Positions 21,651-33,822 of a stretch of 64,000 nt of DNA are shown one piece after another. The stretch's first letter is position 1; the number at the start of each line of letters is the position of its first letter. The DNA comes from Norana najaformis. Its lineage: Eukaryota > Annelida > Clitellata > Crassiclitellata > Hormogastridae. The stretch covers positions 47,371,976 to 47,435,975 of the forward strand of contig OZ029913.1 of the NCBI GenBank assembly GCA_964023275.1, written 5' to 3'. A program made the position numbers and the translations under genes. The notes under the pieces were generated by a model, which saw nothing but the letters and a program-made list of their open reading frames with translations, searched no databases and was not told the origin of the DNA.

Positions 21651-23150
21651 CGTTGCTGATTTACCTACCACATCTTCCAAAAAATGTTATGTAGAAGCCA
21701 TATATGTTTGAAAGAAGACTTTTTATGTAGAGCATTTTAGTACTTCACAGAAACACTACATAATATTACTAGTACATAATTTGTGATGTTGACCTTTGTT
21801 TTGTTAATGTTTTATTTGCATTTTGTTGTTGCAGTTACTTGAATTAAACTTTGTGAAGGAAGTTGTTCCTCTGTCACATCAAGATCCTATTTACAGCTCT
21901 GAGGAAATTTCCATAGTGAAACTTATTAAACAAACGATGTAGTCAGTAAAGTATTAGCTTTGTTAGTCTGTTTTATCTGGAAAAATCCATCGTTCTGGAC
22001 CAGTAAGCTAGCTACCTTCAGTGGATTACTAAATAAAGTTATTTGGAAATAAAGGCTTAGTAAAGCTATATTTATAGTGCTCAGTTATTATGCTAAAAGG
22101 TTGAAGTGCTTATGAAATTCAACCCGATTCACAAGCAAGCACAGCCTACAAAGAATATATTGCATTAATTAAAACTATGTAGTTACTAGGAAGGTGGATT
22201 TTTTGCAGTTTCATTTTTTGATCATTTAAAAATTTGAATTTGTCAGACTAAATTATAGTGGATAGATCCACTCAAGGCATTGATCATTGGCTGCCCAAAC
22301 CTCGGCAATATTTTGATAAGGATCCCAGTAGGGTGGTCCATGTATTTAAGGTAAGAAATAAAGTTAGTGTTTGGATAGTGGAAGGTGCCAAAAAGGTGCA
22401 GTGTTGTGTAAATTGAAGAATATTTAGAGGTTGTGCAGACTGTCACAACTTCATCTTGTATACTTTGTTTCGCCATCCTACGGTCATCTACCATATTTTC
22501 CAAACTATAAGTTGCGGTTTTTTACACAAAACTTCTAGAGGTATGTGTTAATTAAAGGTGTGGAAATTTTGAAATTTTTTTCGAATTTGCTATATATAAC
22601 CGGCAAAGACCAATAACGATTTAAATTAAATCACATGTGTGATATACTTAAGTGTAATATACACAGTGAATTCACTACTCAGCTTGCAGATGGCATCTAT
22701 ACCAAACCCCTAGAGTTCGTGGTGCCCCTTGGCTGCTAGCCACCTCGTCCTGCGCACTCCACTTCTGCCGCATCCTGCAACCTCCGCCTCTACATTGTCC
22801 TATGCCCTCTTCCTCTGCCACGTCCTGCAACCTCCCGCAGTGGGCCCGAGAGAAGCAGGGTGTGGGCACCCTGCCGAGCTTACATGGCAGCTTTCTTGGA
22901 AAGGGCAACAAAAAGGGTTCAGGAAGCCATGCTGGGCCGCACAGGGGCTTTGGGAAGGCTGAAAAGTTGCTGCTATTTATTCTTCCCCTTTTATATAGCT
23001 ACCACTGCCTTACTATCATTCAACATATTATCACTGGATGTCTTCAGCTGGCTGGATTTACCTATAGAATTAAGTAATTACTATCAAATCACAAGTAACT
23101 ACAAAAATGTTGGAAATCTTCAATAAAAAAGTGCAGAAATAAGTTTATTT
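21651..23150. other. No recognisable gene
   Basis: AT-rich at both sides, with a GC-richer island at 22690-22980 whose short frames on both strands have no motif. Nothing else is supported. Confidence 0.4.
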
Positions 23151-23264
23151 CAATAAAGTTATGTTTGAGCAATTATTGGAATTGGTCTACGGTTTGCTTC
23201 ATGGAATGCGCGCTCACTTTCGGACAAATTCGCCTATGTCTCACAGATTATTCAGGAGTCTCAT

Positions 23265-23762
23265 ATGGACTTATTGGTGATTACCGAGAGTTGGCATATT
23301 GGCTCGGATGATGTTGAAGTTCTCCGGGCTGCACCGCCAGGTTTCTCCATCATCGACCGGCCAAGGGCCTCTGGTCTTGGAGCACAGTCAACCCATGGTG
23401 GTGGAATTGTTGTTTATTATCGTTCGGCTCTGCGTACCTCTTTAATACAGATTGACTTGGAATTAACTACCTTTGAGGCTCTATGCCTTAGCATTGCCAC
23501 TACACATGGTTCTGTTACTGTTTTAGCTGTCTACAGACCTGGCTCTTCAGCTCTTGCCAGTATATTTTTTGAAGAGTTTGCATCTGTTCTTGAAAGCATT
23601 GCCACTAGAAATAGTCAACTTGTTATCCTCAGTGACTTCAATATTCACCTTGAGAAACCGTCTCTTCCTTCCACGGAGCGTCTTCTTGATTTATTGAATC
23701 AATTGGCCTGTATCAACATATTAAAGAACCTACACACCTTCACGGAGGCATCTTGGACTTAG
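23265..23762 (+). pseudogene. LINE APE endonuclease domain
   Basis: 'LVITESWHIG', 'THGGGIVVYYR', 'LAVYRPGSS' and 'LVILSDFNIHLE' are the successive conserved blocks of an APE-type nuclease. The frame is lost just before the 'LDLVITHDD...SDHALIEF' block, which continues in another frame to about 23855. Function in the family: nicking of target DNA. Confidence 0.75.
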
Positions 23763-23883
23763 TTATTACTCATGATGACTGCTGTCTTCATGACATCCGA
23801 ATTCATCCGCCTGTCGCTTCGGATCATGCATTGATCGAATTCGGACTTCCTTATCATCATCTACTCCCTTATACTCGACTGCT

Positions 23884-24430
23884 ATGACTGATCTTTGGGA
23901 TAAGATATTTCCTTCACAGTTCGTCAAATCCAGGCATTGTTCTCTTGCTGCCTGGTTCGATGGTGACTGTCGTCGACTTCGCAGACAGACGCGTTATCTG
24001 GAGCGACGTTTCCATTGTACAAGAGACCCTGTCCATCGCTCGGAATGGATCGCTCAACTGAGATCTCTCCATCGCCTATACCAATGGAAGGAACCTGAAT
24101 ACTGGGAGATGAAAGTCACCTGTCATGAAAAGGACCCAAAGCGTCTTTGGTCATCTATTTCAGGTCTATTGGGGCGCTCTACTCGTTCATCTGGTACACC
24201 ATCATTCACCACTAGTGACTTTCTTACCTTCCAAACCGAGAAGATTCATGGTCACTGTGCAGCTACTGCGGGGTCTTCGCCTCCACAGTTCTCCGTTACT
24301 GGATCCGTCTTCGATGCCTTTCGTCCGATATCGGAGTCGGAGCTATGTCGGATTATTCAATTATTTAATACAAAGTCATGTGAACTTGATCCTCTTCCTC
24401 CATTTGTTATTTTGGACATGTTAGATTTTT
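23884..24430 (+). pseudogene. LINE linker between endonuclease and RT
   Basis: 'AAWFDGDCRRLRRQTRYLER', 'DPKRLWSSISGLLG' and 'SESELCRIIQLFNTKSCELDPLP' are the standard linker blocks. The same frame stays open to 25119, but beyond about 24430 it is the wrong frame: the RT proper is read from 24441 in another frame. Confidence 0.7.
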
Positions 24431-24440
24431 ATCACCGTAT

Positions 24441-25529
24441 ATGTTGTACATGTTTAATAGATCTCTTCTGGAGGGGCATCTCCCTGAATCACAAAAGCAG
24501 GCAATCATTTTCCCATCTCTTAAAAAACCTAATCTTGATCATAATGACCTCCATAATTATCGCCCTATTTTCAATCTCTCGTTTCTCTCCAAAACTCTTG
24601 AGAGACTTGTTTCCCTTCAATTGTTACCCTATCTTGAAGATTCAGGACTTATGCCTCCTGGTCAGTCTATTTTTAGGCGTCATCACTCTACTGAATCTGT
24701 TATTTTGTCCGTCCTCTCTGACATTTATTCAGCAATTGATCAGTCTCACATTACCCTCCTTGCACTCTGTGATGTCTCTGCTGCCTTTGACACGGTTGAT
24801 CGCAATATTTTGTTACGCCGTCTTGAGCTATCTTTTGGCCTCCATGGTCCTCCTTTTCACTGGTTTCGTTCTTATCTTAGCGGTCGAACACAGATGGTTA
24901 TTCTTGGGGACTTCTGTACATCCTGGGTTAAAGTTGATATTGGTGTTCCCCAGGGCTCGGTCCTTGGTCCTCTTTTATACATTTTGTATACTGCTGATAT
25001 CCCTTCCCTCTTTGCGAAACACTTGGCTGTTGGTCATTTGTACGCTGATGATGTCCAGGCTTTTGTTCAGGGACCTCCATCCACGCAGCTTGCTCTTGTT
25101 GGTAAGATTGATGCTCTAACTCCTGATATTCAACATTGGATGTCCTGCAATCGTCTTTTCCTTAATCCTGCTAAGACTCGGTTGATCTGGTTTGGTTCTA
25201 AATACCGTCTTGCTCAGCTTGACTACTCTTGTTTATCCGAAGCTTTCCCCTCTTTTATGTTTTCGTCTAGTGTTTGTAATCTGGGCTTTATACTTGACTG
25301 TAACCTTACCTTCGCAAACCATGTCCCTAGTTTGACTCGGTCTTGTTACTACCAGTTAAGGCGCTTAAGAGTTGTTCATCGTTCTGTTTCTTCCTCTGTC
25401 TTTACTACTATGATTCATGCCATGATATGCTGTCGCATTGATTACTGCAACTCTGTAATTGTTGGTTTGCCCAAGTATTGGCTGTCTTCTCTTCAATCAG
25501 TACTAAATTCTGCGGCCAGGTTAATATAA
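24441..25529 (+). pseudogene. LINE reverse transcriptase
   Basis: 362 codons with all landmarks: 'HNYRPIFNLSFLSKTLERL', 'HHSTESVILSVL', motif A 'VSAAFDTVDRNILL', motif B 'GVPQGSVLGPLLY', motif C 'LYADDVQAF', then 'CNRLFLNPAKTRLIWFG' and the 'RIDYCNSVI' thumb block. Active-site Asp residues are intact. The frame ends at a TAA near 25529; the C-terminal block 'FVPRVKSSLAQQRAFAVVGP' continues at 25617-25853. Confidence 0.75.
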
Positions 25530-25929
25530 CGTCTTCCTTATTTCTCTCATATCTCTGATTACATCATTCAGCAACTTCATTAGCTCCCTATCCAATCTCG
25601 TATTCAGTTTAAACTATTGTCACTGGTAATTAGAGCTCGCATGGGCCAGGCTGCAAAATATCTTTGTGATCTTATTCGTCCTCCACACTGTAGTATCTCA
25701 TCCCGTCCTTTACATTCTCTAGATCGTCTGGATCTATTTGTTCCTCGTGTTAAGTCCTCACTTGCGCAGCAGAGGGCTTTTGCTGTTGTTGGCCCTTCTC
25801 TATGGAATGAACTTCTGCTGTCGTTTTGTGCAAGGGTCACTGTTGGTGATTGAGCCCAGTCAGCTCGTTGTTTAAAGATGTTCTTATTTCCCAGCTTAAT
25901 ATGCTAAGTTAATTTTTCAATCATTATAA

Positions 25930-28080
25930 TGATGCAACCTAGACACAGAAAATGGAACTGAAACCATAAGACATACACTATGAGAGATCAAAAAAGAGAG
26001 GAATGTTCTAACCAGCACTGTAGAATTGGAAGTTTAACAATGGTGATAAGGATACAGCTGATGAGACAGTGACTCTGAGTTTGCTAGTGTATTAAAGACA
26101 TTGAGAAAACATCAGTCTCCTAGTAAAAAGCTTAGCAAGAATCCCTTTGTCACCGGGCAGATAGCTGCAGCTTTGTTTCAAACTAAAGTCATTTATATGG
26201 AAACACTAATCTGTTGACTGCTATATCTGAAGCTCTAGATCATGAAATTCAGGACTTGTCATTAAGTCAAAGTTCCATTTGCTGCAGCAGAACATGGACA
26301 GTACTTAGGTGCTTCGACATGACAGCCAGCAGTACCGGTCAGTATGCTGGCGCATGTAGGCTACTTTGATACAAAAAGCACTTGGCCAAAATCTGCTTCA
26401 TCTAACATGTCATCTTCATGTGATTTAAATCGTAGCTGAAAAGGTATTAATGCCAGTCCTGAAAATTGCTGACTCCAGTGGTCCAGGTATAGTGGTATTT
26501 CACCATTTCCAAGACACTGGAAGGTTGACCAGAGTAGCCTTGAGACAGTGAAAGATCTGGTCAAGGTTACTAGTTATCAATGTCGCAAGTTCAAGGAGGG
26601 ACTTATATTGCTTTTGTGCAGGGAAACCTTGAAGTCTATTATTTGGATATGACGACAAAAGACTTCTTTTTAGCTTTTGGGGGTTTTGCCAGGCTTGATT
26701 TGATGGCAAGAATCATCTGTTTATTGTTATCAGTTAATGACTTAAAATAAACTGGTTCTAAATTTGAAATAAACTGGTACTAAATTTGGTTTCATGACTT
26801 TTAAGGGTAATTAAAACACATAAACATGGCTTGAGCTGTGGAGTTTAAATCATTTATTCATAATTTTTATGCAGTTTTATTGCCTACATACAGTTAATTA
26901 CAACTGTGACAACTTCACCAAATGCATCTGTTCAAAGTAAGCTGCATTACAACTAAATTGTGGTACAAAAATTTGCCAATTATTTGGCCTTCAAAAGGGA
27001 AATCACCATAATCACCAGGTTACAAGACGTTCCTTATCATATGTAATGTTTGTTAGTTTCTTGACAACAAAAGAAGTTGATAGTTTCATTCTTAAATATA
27101 GTATATATACTTTAAAGAAGTGTATGGTATTGTAAGTGTAATTACAGTAATTAATTCATTACAATACTTAGAAATCTAATTATGAGAACAGTAATGATCA
27201 CAATGGTAAAATTCATATGTGATTGGTGTCACTGTCTACAGGGTACTCCTTCCTGCATGGTTGGTCTCAACTTCCGAATTGGTGTCACTGGTACAGGGTT
27301 GTTTAATCTACTGGTTTGTTTACCCGTCATATTAAAAAATGTTGCATATGGGTCAATCATAAGGGGTGTCTGCACAAAATAAACAAAATAAATAAATAAA
27401 ATTATTTCTGCATTTATTAAGCACCTGACTCTAAGATAAAAAAATGAATGCTGATGTATCACTAGGTCGAAGTCAGGTTTCATTAAAAACAAGTATGCGC
27501 AAGGAATGCTTACAAAAAATTATGTTCAGCTTTCTTTCAAAGGGAACAAAAATGACTGGATAAAGTCAGAAACAATCAAAAGTGTTTGATACTGCACTAG
27601 ATTGAGCTGAAATTGCTAAATATTTTCAGTGAAAACCACATATTTCTATAACAAATAGAAAAACGTAAATTTTTATAAAGATGTAGGTGTCTGCAGCTAC
27701 TTTTCAGAAATTTTGAGTTAAAGTTTACTTATGCTATGCCTCAACTTATGTTGCTGTGCCTAGGGGTCGTGAATGTTTACCAGAATAGAAAGTAACCTAC
27801 TTACAAGACTATTAGGCTGTTATCAATTAAATTTTAATGAAAAAAACTGGTTTTAAACAATATTTACATGACTTGTTCATTTGCATAATAATTGATGTAC
27901 ACGACTTCAAATTGTTTGTCAGGAGATGAGAAAAAATTAGATCATGAATTTCAGTCCAGGTTGTTGTTGGAGCAAACTGAGAATCAGTGGAGGAGATTTA
28001 TGTGATGATTATTTATACCAGCAGCATAAGCACAGTTGTTATGCTTTTCTGAACAGAATGCTTGGTCAAAGTTGGAAGGG
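25930..28080. other. Long AT-rich stretch without recognisable genes
   Basis: Frames longer than 60 codons are few and carry no motif. No inverted repeat, tandem array or RNA gene could be supported. It may contain the decayed upstream part (gag, protease) of the Gypsy element that follows. Confidence 0.4.
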
Positions 28081-28109
28081 ATAAAGTTACGCCTCAGGGC
28101 TTGGGATTA

Positions 28110-29100
28110 ACATAAATTGTGGCACCATCTAAATTTTGGGCAGATTTGCTTTATGTTGTGCAAGATGCTCTTGTGAGTGGTCATTTTGGGAACCCAGAAA
28201 ACTTTAGACTGTTTATTGAGATTTTTTGGCCTGGAATGTCAAGCTGTGAAGACATGCTGTTGTACCTCTGACATATGTTAGATGTTAGATAAGGAGACAA
28301 ATGCATCACATGCTGCCTTAATAAAAATGACAGTAATTTCTTAAAGGCTGGTAATGGATATTGTAGGTCCTTTGAATGAATGTGACAAGTGTATGAGATT
28401 TTTCATACAGATCGTTGACATGTCTACACAGTATTGTTCAGCATTTTCATTATGAAATCACAAAGCAAATGATGTAGCAAGAGCTCTTTTTTCTGTCTTT
28501 ACAATGTTTGATTTTCTGAATGAAATTTTGTAATTGTAGATTGGATTTTATGTTTGATGTAATGCAAATCTTGCTGAGTGAATGTCAGATAGTTCAGCTA
28601 GTTCTTATCACCCACAAACAAATGGGTGTTGTGAAATGTTCCATCAGACCCTGAAAGATATGTTAAAGGCAATTGTTGAGGTTTTCCCGGGTAATCAGGA
28701 CGAAGTTTTGCTTGGGTGCTTTTTGCTCATAGGAAAGTAAGAACTTTGGTTTTCTGCATTTAATCTCTTGTTTTGTTGAAATATAAAAGGTCCTTTGCAG
28801 GTTATCAAGCAGTGCTAGTTAAATTATAATATCTTGAATAGTTTGTCAAAATAAAACTTGATTGATTTTGTTTTAGATATGCTAGAGATTTTGTGAAATT
28901 GGCAAATGAAAATGTTTTAGTTGCACAGTCAAAATCAAAGGCATGGTATAATAACCATCCTAAGAATGTTTCATATAGACAAGGTGACCAAGTACTGTTG
29001 CTGCCATTAATTGTAAGCCTTTCAGGCTTAAGTACTCTGGACCTACACTGACTTGGAATGCTTGGGACCTGTTGATTACATCATGTTCACTGGTGCTCCA
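28110..29100 (+). pseudogene. Gypsy integrase remnant
   Basis: 'LVSGHFG' and 'IFWPGM' with downstream Cys positions mark the zinc-binding N-terminus. 'MDIVGPLNECDKCMRFFIQIVDMSTQYC' blocks and 'ASSYHPQTNGCCEMFHQTLK' are the rve core signatures. 'AWYNNHPKNVSYRQGDQVL' marks the C-terminal domain. At least five stops or frameshifts. Function in the family: inserts the cDNA copy into the genome. Confidence 0.75.
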
Positions 29101-29164
29101 AATGGCTTATCAGTTACATCAAGAGAAGCTTGAAAAGTGAATCAGGAATTTGAGTAGCTTCTCA

Positions 29165-30240
29165 AATTGGGGATAATCAAGGAGTCAGTCTTTTGGCTGC
29201 ATCCATAGTGCTCGTCTCTATACAGGATGGGTTAGGTCGACTGTATACTGACATCCGAAATTTAAATGCCGTCACAGTTTTGAATCCATTTTCCATGCCC
29301 AGAGTTGAAACTCTGATTGATAAGGTTTGGAAGGCAAAATTCCTTACCAAACTATGTGTTATTGGCAAATTCCTTTATATATCCTTCGTACAGGATTTGT
29401 TATGCTGCATTGGCGTTACCCTTGAAAATACTTTACACACCTTTTAGACTCCAACTTTTTCTCATTGGTCAGAAAGTTATTTCATGGTTTTAATGCTTTC
29501 TGTTAGGCATAGATAGACGACATTATCGTTTTCAGTGTTTCTTAATCGGAACATATGTCACATTTTAAACAGTTGTTATCAAGTATTGTTTATGTTAATT
29601 AAATCAGCACTCAGCTTTTTAAAATGGTTTTACTATTCTGAAGTTGCTTTTGGGGTCATCATAGTGGTTTGAATGCCATTAAACTGAGGTTGCAAAAAGT
29701 TCAAGTTTTTTTAACTTTCCTCGCCCATGAAGTGAAAGCAAATGCAATATTTCTTGGGTCTTGCTGGATATCACTGCAGGTTTTTCCCCTGTTATTCGGA
29801 AATTACTTTGGCCTTGACTGGCTTGTTGTAAAAGGGTCAACCATTCTATTGGTCAGCCGAGTCTGAAAGAGCTTTTTGTTGATTTAAAGTTGCTTTTGGC
29901 ATCACACCCTACTTTGCATCCACCTAACTTTGACAAGTTTTGTATTGCCATTGACTTGTTGCAGTTTTGTGTTGGAGCTTGTCTTTTTTTTTGGTGATAG
30001 ATGATATCGAGCATCCGAGTCAAAACTGAAAGCCTGCATAACTCGTTATTCAACAGTCAAGGAGGTTTTGGCTCCAGTCTTCACAGTACACGCTTTCAGC
30101 TTTTACATCAGCTCTGCACCTGTCACTGTACACATGGACCACAGTCCAAATCAAGTTCATATATGAGATGGCTAATGGTCATCAAAATTTGTTTTGCTGA
30201 GGTTTGAACTGTAACAATATTCCTTGGACATAAGGCATTG
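29165..30240 (+). pseudogene. Gypsy RT and RNase H remnant
   Basis: The frame at 29193-29447 reads 'SIVLVSIQDGLGRLYTDIRN', 'LNAVTVLNPFSMPRVETLID' and 'WKAKFLTKL', the fingers and palm entry of a Gypsy RT. The YxDD block is lost. The thumb and connection blocks follow in pieces at 29730-29970. RNase H is suggested by a 'VYMDHSP...' block near 30125-30150. It is not functional. Confidence 0.7.
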
Positions 30241-30467
30241 CCCAAAAATTGTAGGTTCTCTCACCTTCTGGTTGGGGGTATGTTGTATACAGCTTATGGG
30301 ATAGGATCGAACCAAGTCATGGTGTATGTTGTACACCTTCTGTGCAGGAAAGCCAACCATATTGTGGTGTTGTGTTTAACTTTTGCTCACACTAGAATTT
30401 GGTTGTTGGTAGACCTTTTATTGCCTGTCTCTTGACTAGCTGTGTTTAGTCTTTCTTCATGGTTAGG

Positions 30468-30668
30468 CCGCGCCTTCTCCACTGTGGGGCCGTCTCTCTG
30501 GAACACTCTTCCACCAGACATCCGATCCCTTGCTTGTTCAACAGTTCAAGAAACATTTTCTGCCCGTCTCAAGACACTCCTGTTTAGAGACCGTTAGGTA
30601 GCTGTGCTGCAGTGCCTTTGTGAGTTACTTAAAAGGCGCTTTACAAATTTAGTGATACATATATACAT
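30468..30668 (+). mobile_element. 3' end of a LINE, sibling of 167-375
   Basis: About 200 bp nearly identical to 168-370, from the ORF2 C-terminus through the GCTTTACAAATTTAGTGA tail. It is a severely 5'-truncated insertion of the same family. Confidence 0.7.
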
Positions 30669-31257
30669 ACGGTTGACTGATTTGGTTCTTCAGAACCATT
30701 TTGATTCTTACTGAGCCATTTGCATAAGTCTGTTGATGGACGTTTTTTTCTGTTTGTGAAGTTTTTGTTGTTTTTTGTCAACGCCTGAGGCTCTGTGTGA
30801 TTCATGTTACTCTTGAAATCACAACAAATTTTATCCTAAAGCTGATATCCTGTTACATATTTCTAAACAACTTGCAACTATTCATACACATGCTGATATG
30901 TTCGTGCATACATGTCACGCTTGCCCTTACGTTAATTCAGGTTCGTGGTACTGTCGGGAGTATTGGGAGGAGGCCAACTCACCTCTCTTGTTTTCACTGC
31001 AGATTCGAACTCCTGGCGCGGTCCCGAGATCCGTTTTCTTCATAACAGATGGAAGCCTTAGTTTTTAACCTTACTCTACGACGAAGGCGAGGCAACCCTT
31101 CATCTTCATTACGAGGTGAAGCAATTGTGTCCACGGTCCTTGAGCTAAGGATGGCCGCTTCCATAAGCATGTCTGTCAAGTTGGGAGTCAGATTCAGATT
31201 TGCCCATAGAAGACAGATTCGAAGACACATTCGTGGCCTGCTTAATTTCCAGAATTG
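30669..31257. other. No recognisable gene
   Basis: Short overlapping frames on both strands at 30994-31293 have no motif. A B-box-like GATTCGAACTC at about 31003 has no matching A box. Confidence 0.35.
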
Positions 31258-31720
31258 AAACCCCACTACACTGTATGTTAAGCAATATTGCAACTTCGCA
31301 ACAGAATTGAAAGTTCTTCAAAGACCACATGCCACACCCATAGGACTACTCAAAACCCCTAACAGATTTCACTTACATTAACTAATGTCGCCTTGGCAAC
31401 CCTAAGAACTTCCCATTTATTTCAGTGCATTGCGCTGTATGGTAAGCAATATTGCAAGTGCGCGTGCTGGAATGACATACTCATTCTCTACAGAAATTAA
31501 AGCTTTTTACAGATAACATGCCACACCCATAGGACTACTCAAAACCCTTAACAGATTTCACTTACATTAACTAATGTCGCCATGGGAACCCTAAGAACTT
31601 CCCATTTATTTCAATGCATTGCGCTGTATGGTAAGCAATATTGCAAGTTCGCGAGCCGAAATGACATACTCGTCCTCTACAGAAATTAAAGCTTTTTGCA
31701 GACCACTCGCCACACCCATA
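31258..31720. repeat. 189-bp tandem repeat, about 2.4 copies
   Basis: The marker GCCACACCCATA occurs at 31331, 31520 and 31709, exactly 189 bp apart both times. The intervening monomers are over 90% alike by eye. The first copy is partial. The array is interrupted by an L2 insertion in the third monomer and resumes at about 32973 with ACTACCCAAAACTG. Confidence 0.85.
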
Positions 31721-31723
31721 TAA

Positions 31724-32972
31724 CATCTCCAAATTAACTGAACGGATTGTCATCTCTCGAATCAATGACTATTTAGCTTCTAACTCACTCCTTAACCCAC
31801 ACCAGTCTGGTTTTACTAAACGCCACTCAACCGAAACTGCTGACATCTCTCTACAGCAAGCTTGTTTCTGGCATTTCTCATCAACAGGTTTCGTGCCTCT
31901 GTCTCCTTGATATCTCTGCAGCCTTTGACACCATAGATCACAATATCTTACTCCACCGACTTTCAACCTGGTTTGGTTTTTTGCTGACAATGCTTTCCTA
32001 TGGATGCAGTCTTACTTGACCAGCTGAAGAAAATTCCCGACCCTTCTATCTCCCTCACACTGGTCTCTACCTCCACCAACACATTTAATACTCATTCTAC
32101 TGTTCACAATTTAGGTGTAATATTCGACCAATACCTCTCCTTTTCTGATCATATCACCCATCTTTCCCGCTCTTGCTTCATGCATATCCGTGACCTCCGC
32201 AGAATCCGCCCTATGCTTGATTTCAAAACTGCTTCTACCATCGCCACATCTATAGTCCACGCAAAACTTGATTACTGTAATTCACTTTTCCTCAATATAG
32301 ACAAAACCCTGATAAATCGCCTTCAAGCGATTCAGAATGTTCTCGCTCGTGCCGTCACCAAATCTCCCAAATACCATCACATCACTCCTGTTCTGAAATC
32401 ACTTCACTGGCTTAAAATACCAGAACGAATAGAGTACAAGGTCTTATCCCTCACCTACAACACACTTCAATCCTCCCAACCCTCCTATCTTCGTCAATTA
32501 TTTACTACTCAGCCACTCCGTTCAACCCGCTTCTCATCTGTCCTAACACTTCTTCGCCCTCCCGTCACCTCATCCTTAAAATTTGGAAATCGCTCCATAG
32601 CCATAGCTGCCTCACCCCTTTGGAATAAACTCCCGCCAGACTTGCGACAGTTTTCTGGTCTATCGTACGAACTCGCCAACACTTCACCTCTTTCAGTTTT
32701 TGTGCAGGTCTTTCACTCAAGACTGAAATCACTGTTTTTCCAAAAATCTTGTCCTGATTCTTCCTCTTCCCCTTATCTCTCTTCTCGCTTCAATTTCAAA
32801 CATCATCCACCATAGCTGTCCGACTGTCTGACTGCCTGACTCCTTGATCTTGGCCTGGAACCGAACCCTTTTGCCTGTCGATTTTGTTTTGACTGAGCGC
32901 CTGTGAATAAGCTGGTACCCGCGACTTAGCTTCGTTGGGCGCTGTAGAAATCTGGAGATTACGATTACGATA
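31724..32972 (+). mobile_element. 5'-truncated, internally deleted copy of the 2A-bearing L2
   Basis: It starts at a sequence equivalent to 11368 in the full-length element and ends in the same GATTACGATTACGAT terminus. About 320 bp, equivalent to 11665-11983 (RT motifs B and C), are deleted, fusing 'ATGGATGCAGTCTTAC' directly to the post-RT region. The frame at 32000-32815 is the open post-RT C-terminus (271 codons). It is clearly dead because the RT active site is gone. Confidence 0.85.
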
Positions 32973-33009
32973 ACTACCCAAAACTGCTAAAAGATTTCAC
33001 TTACACCAG

Positions 33010-33656
33010 CGAGGATTTTTTCACATAGGTCACTTATAAAATAATATGTCGTCGATTTATTGTCCTCTTTTTCAAATGGAGGTTTGCATTGTTATTGGTC
33101 ATCGCATATGTGAAGGAATAGGCTGTAATATGAGTGGGGGAGAGAGATAGACAGACAGACAGATAGAGAGAGGTGAAACGATTCCAACATTATAAGCAGC
33201 TGCGACCATTACATCATCTTTATCGAGCTTTCACAGAATGGCATTTCACACATTGACATGTGACAGCTTTCATGCATGGATCTAGTAAAATGTAGATAGC
33301 GACAAACGCAAGTAATTAAAGTTTTTCGGCAGCTCTTAGTCGTCATAATAATGTTAAATTAGCAATTTTGTGTAGCTGTTGAAGTATTTGCCTTTTTTAG
33401 ACCAAGGCTGTCCACCGTGGAAACTGAGCTGACCCATTCCTTACGACTATGCAAGACAGTCTTGTTTAAATGCAACATGGTTACTAAAGCCAATTGTTTG
33501 TAACAGTTCCATTTTAACGTAATTGTCAGAGGCACAACAGTTTCTCCGTTACTGGTTTCTAAAGACGTAGTTTCTTAGAATCGCAAAACGTCCTTCGCTG
33601 CATATTTCATCAACCTCACCATATTCTTTTTAAAGGCAACAACATATACGGCAGTT
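33010..33656. other. Flank of the Polinton, no gene
   Basis: AT-rich sequence with a short purine-rich microsatellite (GATAGACAGACAGACAGATA) at about 33147-33166. No ORF of note. It ends in the 6-bp target site AATACC. Confidence 0.5.
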
Positions 33657-33662
33657 AATACC
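33657..33662. repeat. Target site duplication AATACC (left)
   Basis: AATACC directly abuts the left terminal repeat and is repeated at 48721-48726 directly after the right one. A 6-bp duplication is the expected footprint of Polinton integrases. Confidence 0.9.
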
Positions 33663-33795
33663 AGTAGATGTGAAACCCGGGTTCTAGCACAACAACCAAA
33701 ACTATAGGTTAAATTTCAACCTATAGGTTCCCCGTCAAAATAATCACATGATGACGTCATCGAAACTACTGGAAATTCCCAATTTTCGCGCACGC
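33663..33795 (+). repeat. Left terminal inverted repeat, 133 bp
   Basis: It pairs with 48588-48720 with a single difference (C/A at about 33779). It begins AGTAGATGTG and contains two CTATAGGTT motifs and a palindromic TGACGTCA. Just inside, at about 33823-33955, a second diverged copy of most of the repeat follows, so the left end carries two tandem units where the right carries one. Confidence 0.95.
33752..33759. promoter_or_regulatory. CRE-like palindrome TGACGTCA, left TIR
   Basis: A perfect 8-bp cAMP-response element core inside the terminal repeat, with the larger palindrome ATGACGTCAT. Further copies are at 33873-33880 and 48624-48631. CREB/ATF binding is inferred from the consensus alone. 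Confidence 0.5.
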
Positions 33796-33822
33796 TCGAC
33801 AATTCCAAATATAAACCAGTAC

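Larger units (their letters stand above)
23190..25870 (+). mobile_element. Nearly complete CR1/L2 LINE, lightly damaged
   Basis: The endonuclease (23200-23870), linker (23884-24430), RT (24441-25100) and thumb to C-terminus (25100-25853) are in normal order and adjacent, with only about four lesions. One is a frameshift near 23750 and one near 24430; a TAA lies near 25529 and another stop in the C-terminal region. The element is a different family from the 9.1-kb LINE. The 3' end is near 25870-25930. Confidence 0.75.
28085..30250 (+). mobile_element. Decayed Ty3/Gypsy element with integrase before RT
   Basis: Integrase (28110-29100) is followed within about 70 bp by RT (29165-29970) and RNase H (29980-30240), all on the + strand with numerous stops. 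Standard Ty3/Gypsy order is RT, RNase H, integrase. Integrase before RT is known for Gmr1-like Gypsy elements; a deletion between tandem copies is the alternative. No LTRs were found. Confidence 0.65.

Noticed and set aside
22495-22530. CCATATTTTCCAAACTATAAG string resembling termini of a widespread DNA-transposon family
   Set aside because: No inverted partner was found nearby, and the match is from memory only.
22675-23126. Overlapping frames on both strands in a GC island
   Set aside because: No conserved motif and no neighbour context; probably chance open frames.
24430-25119. Second half of a 411-codon frame beginning at 23884
   Set aside because: Beyond 24430 it is the wrong frame; the conserved RT blocks are read in the overlapping frame from 24441.
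30995-31020. B-box-like GATTCGAACTC suggesting a tRNA gene
   Set aside because: No A box, no cloverleaf arms at the required spacing.
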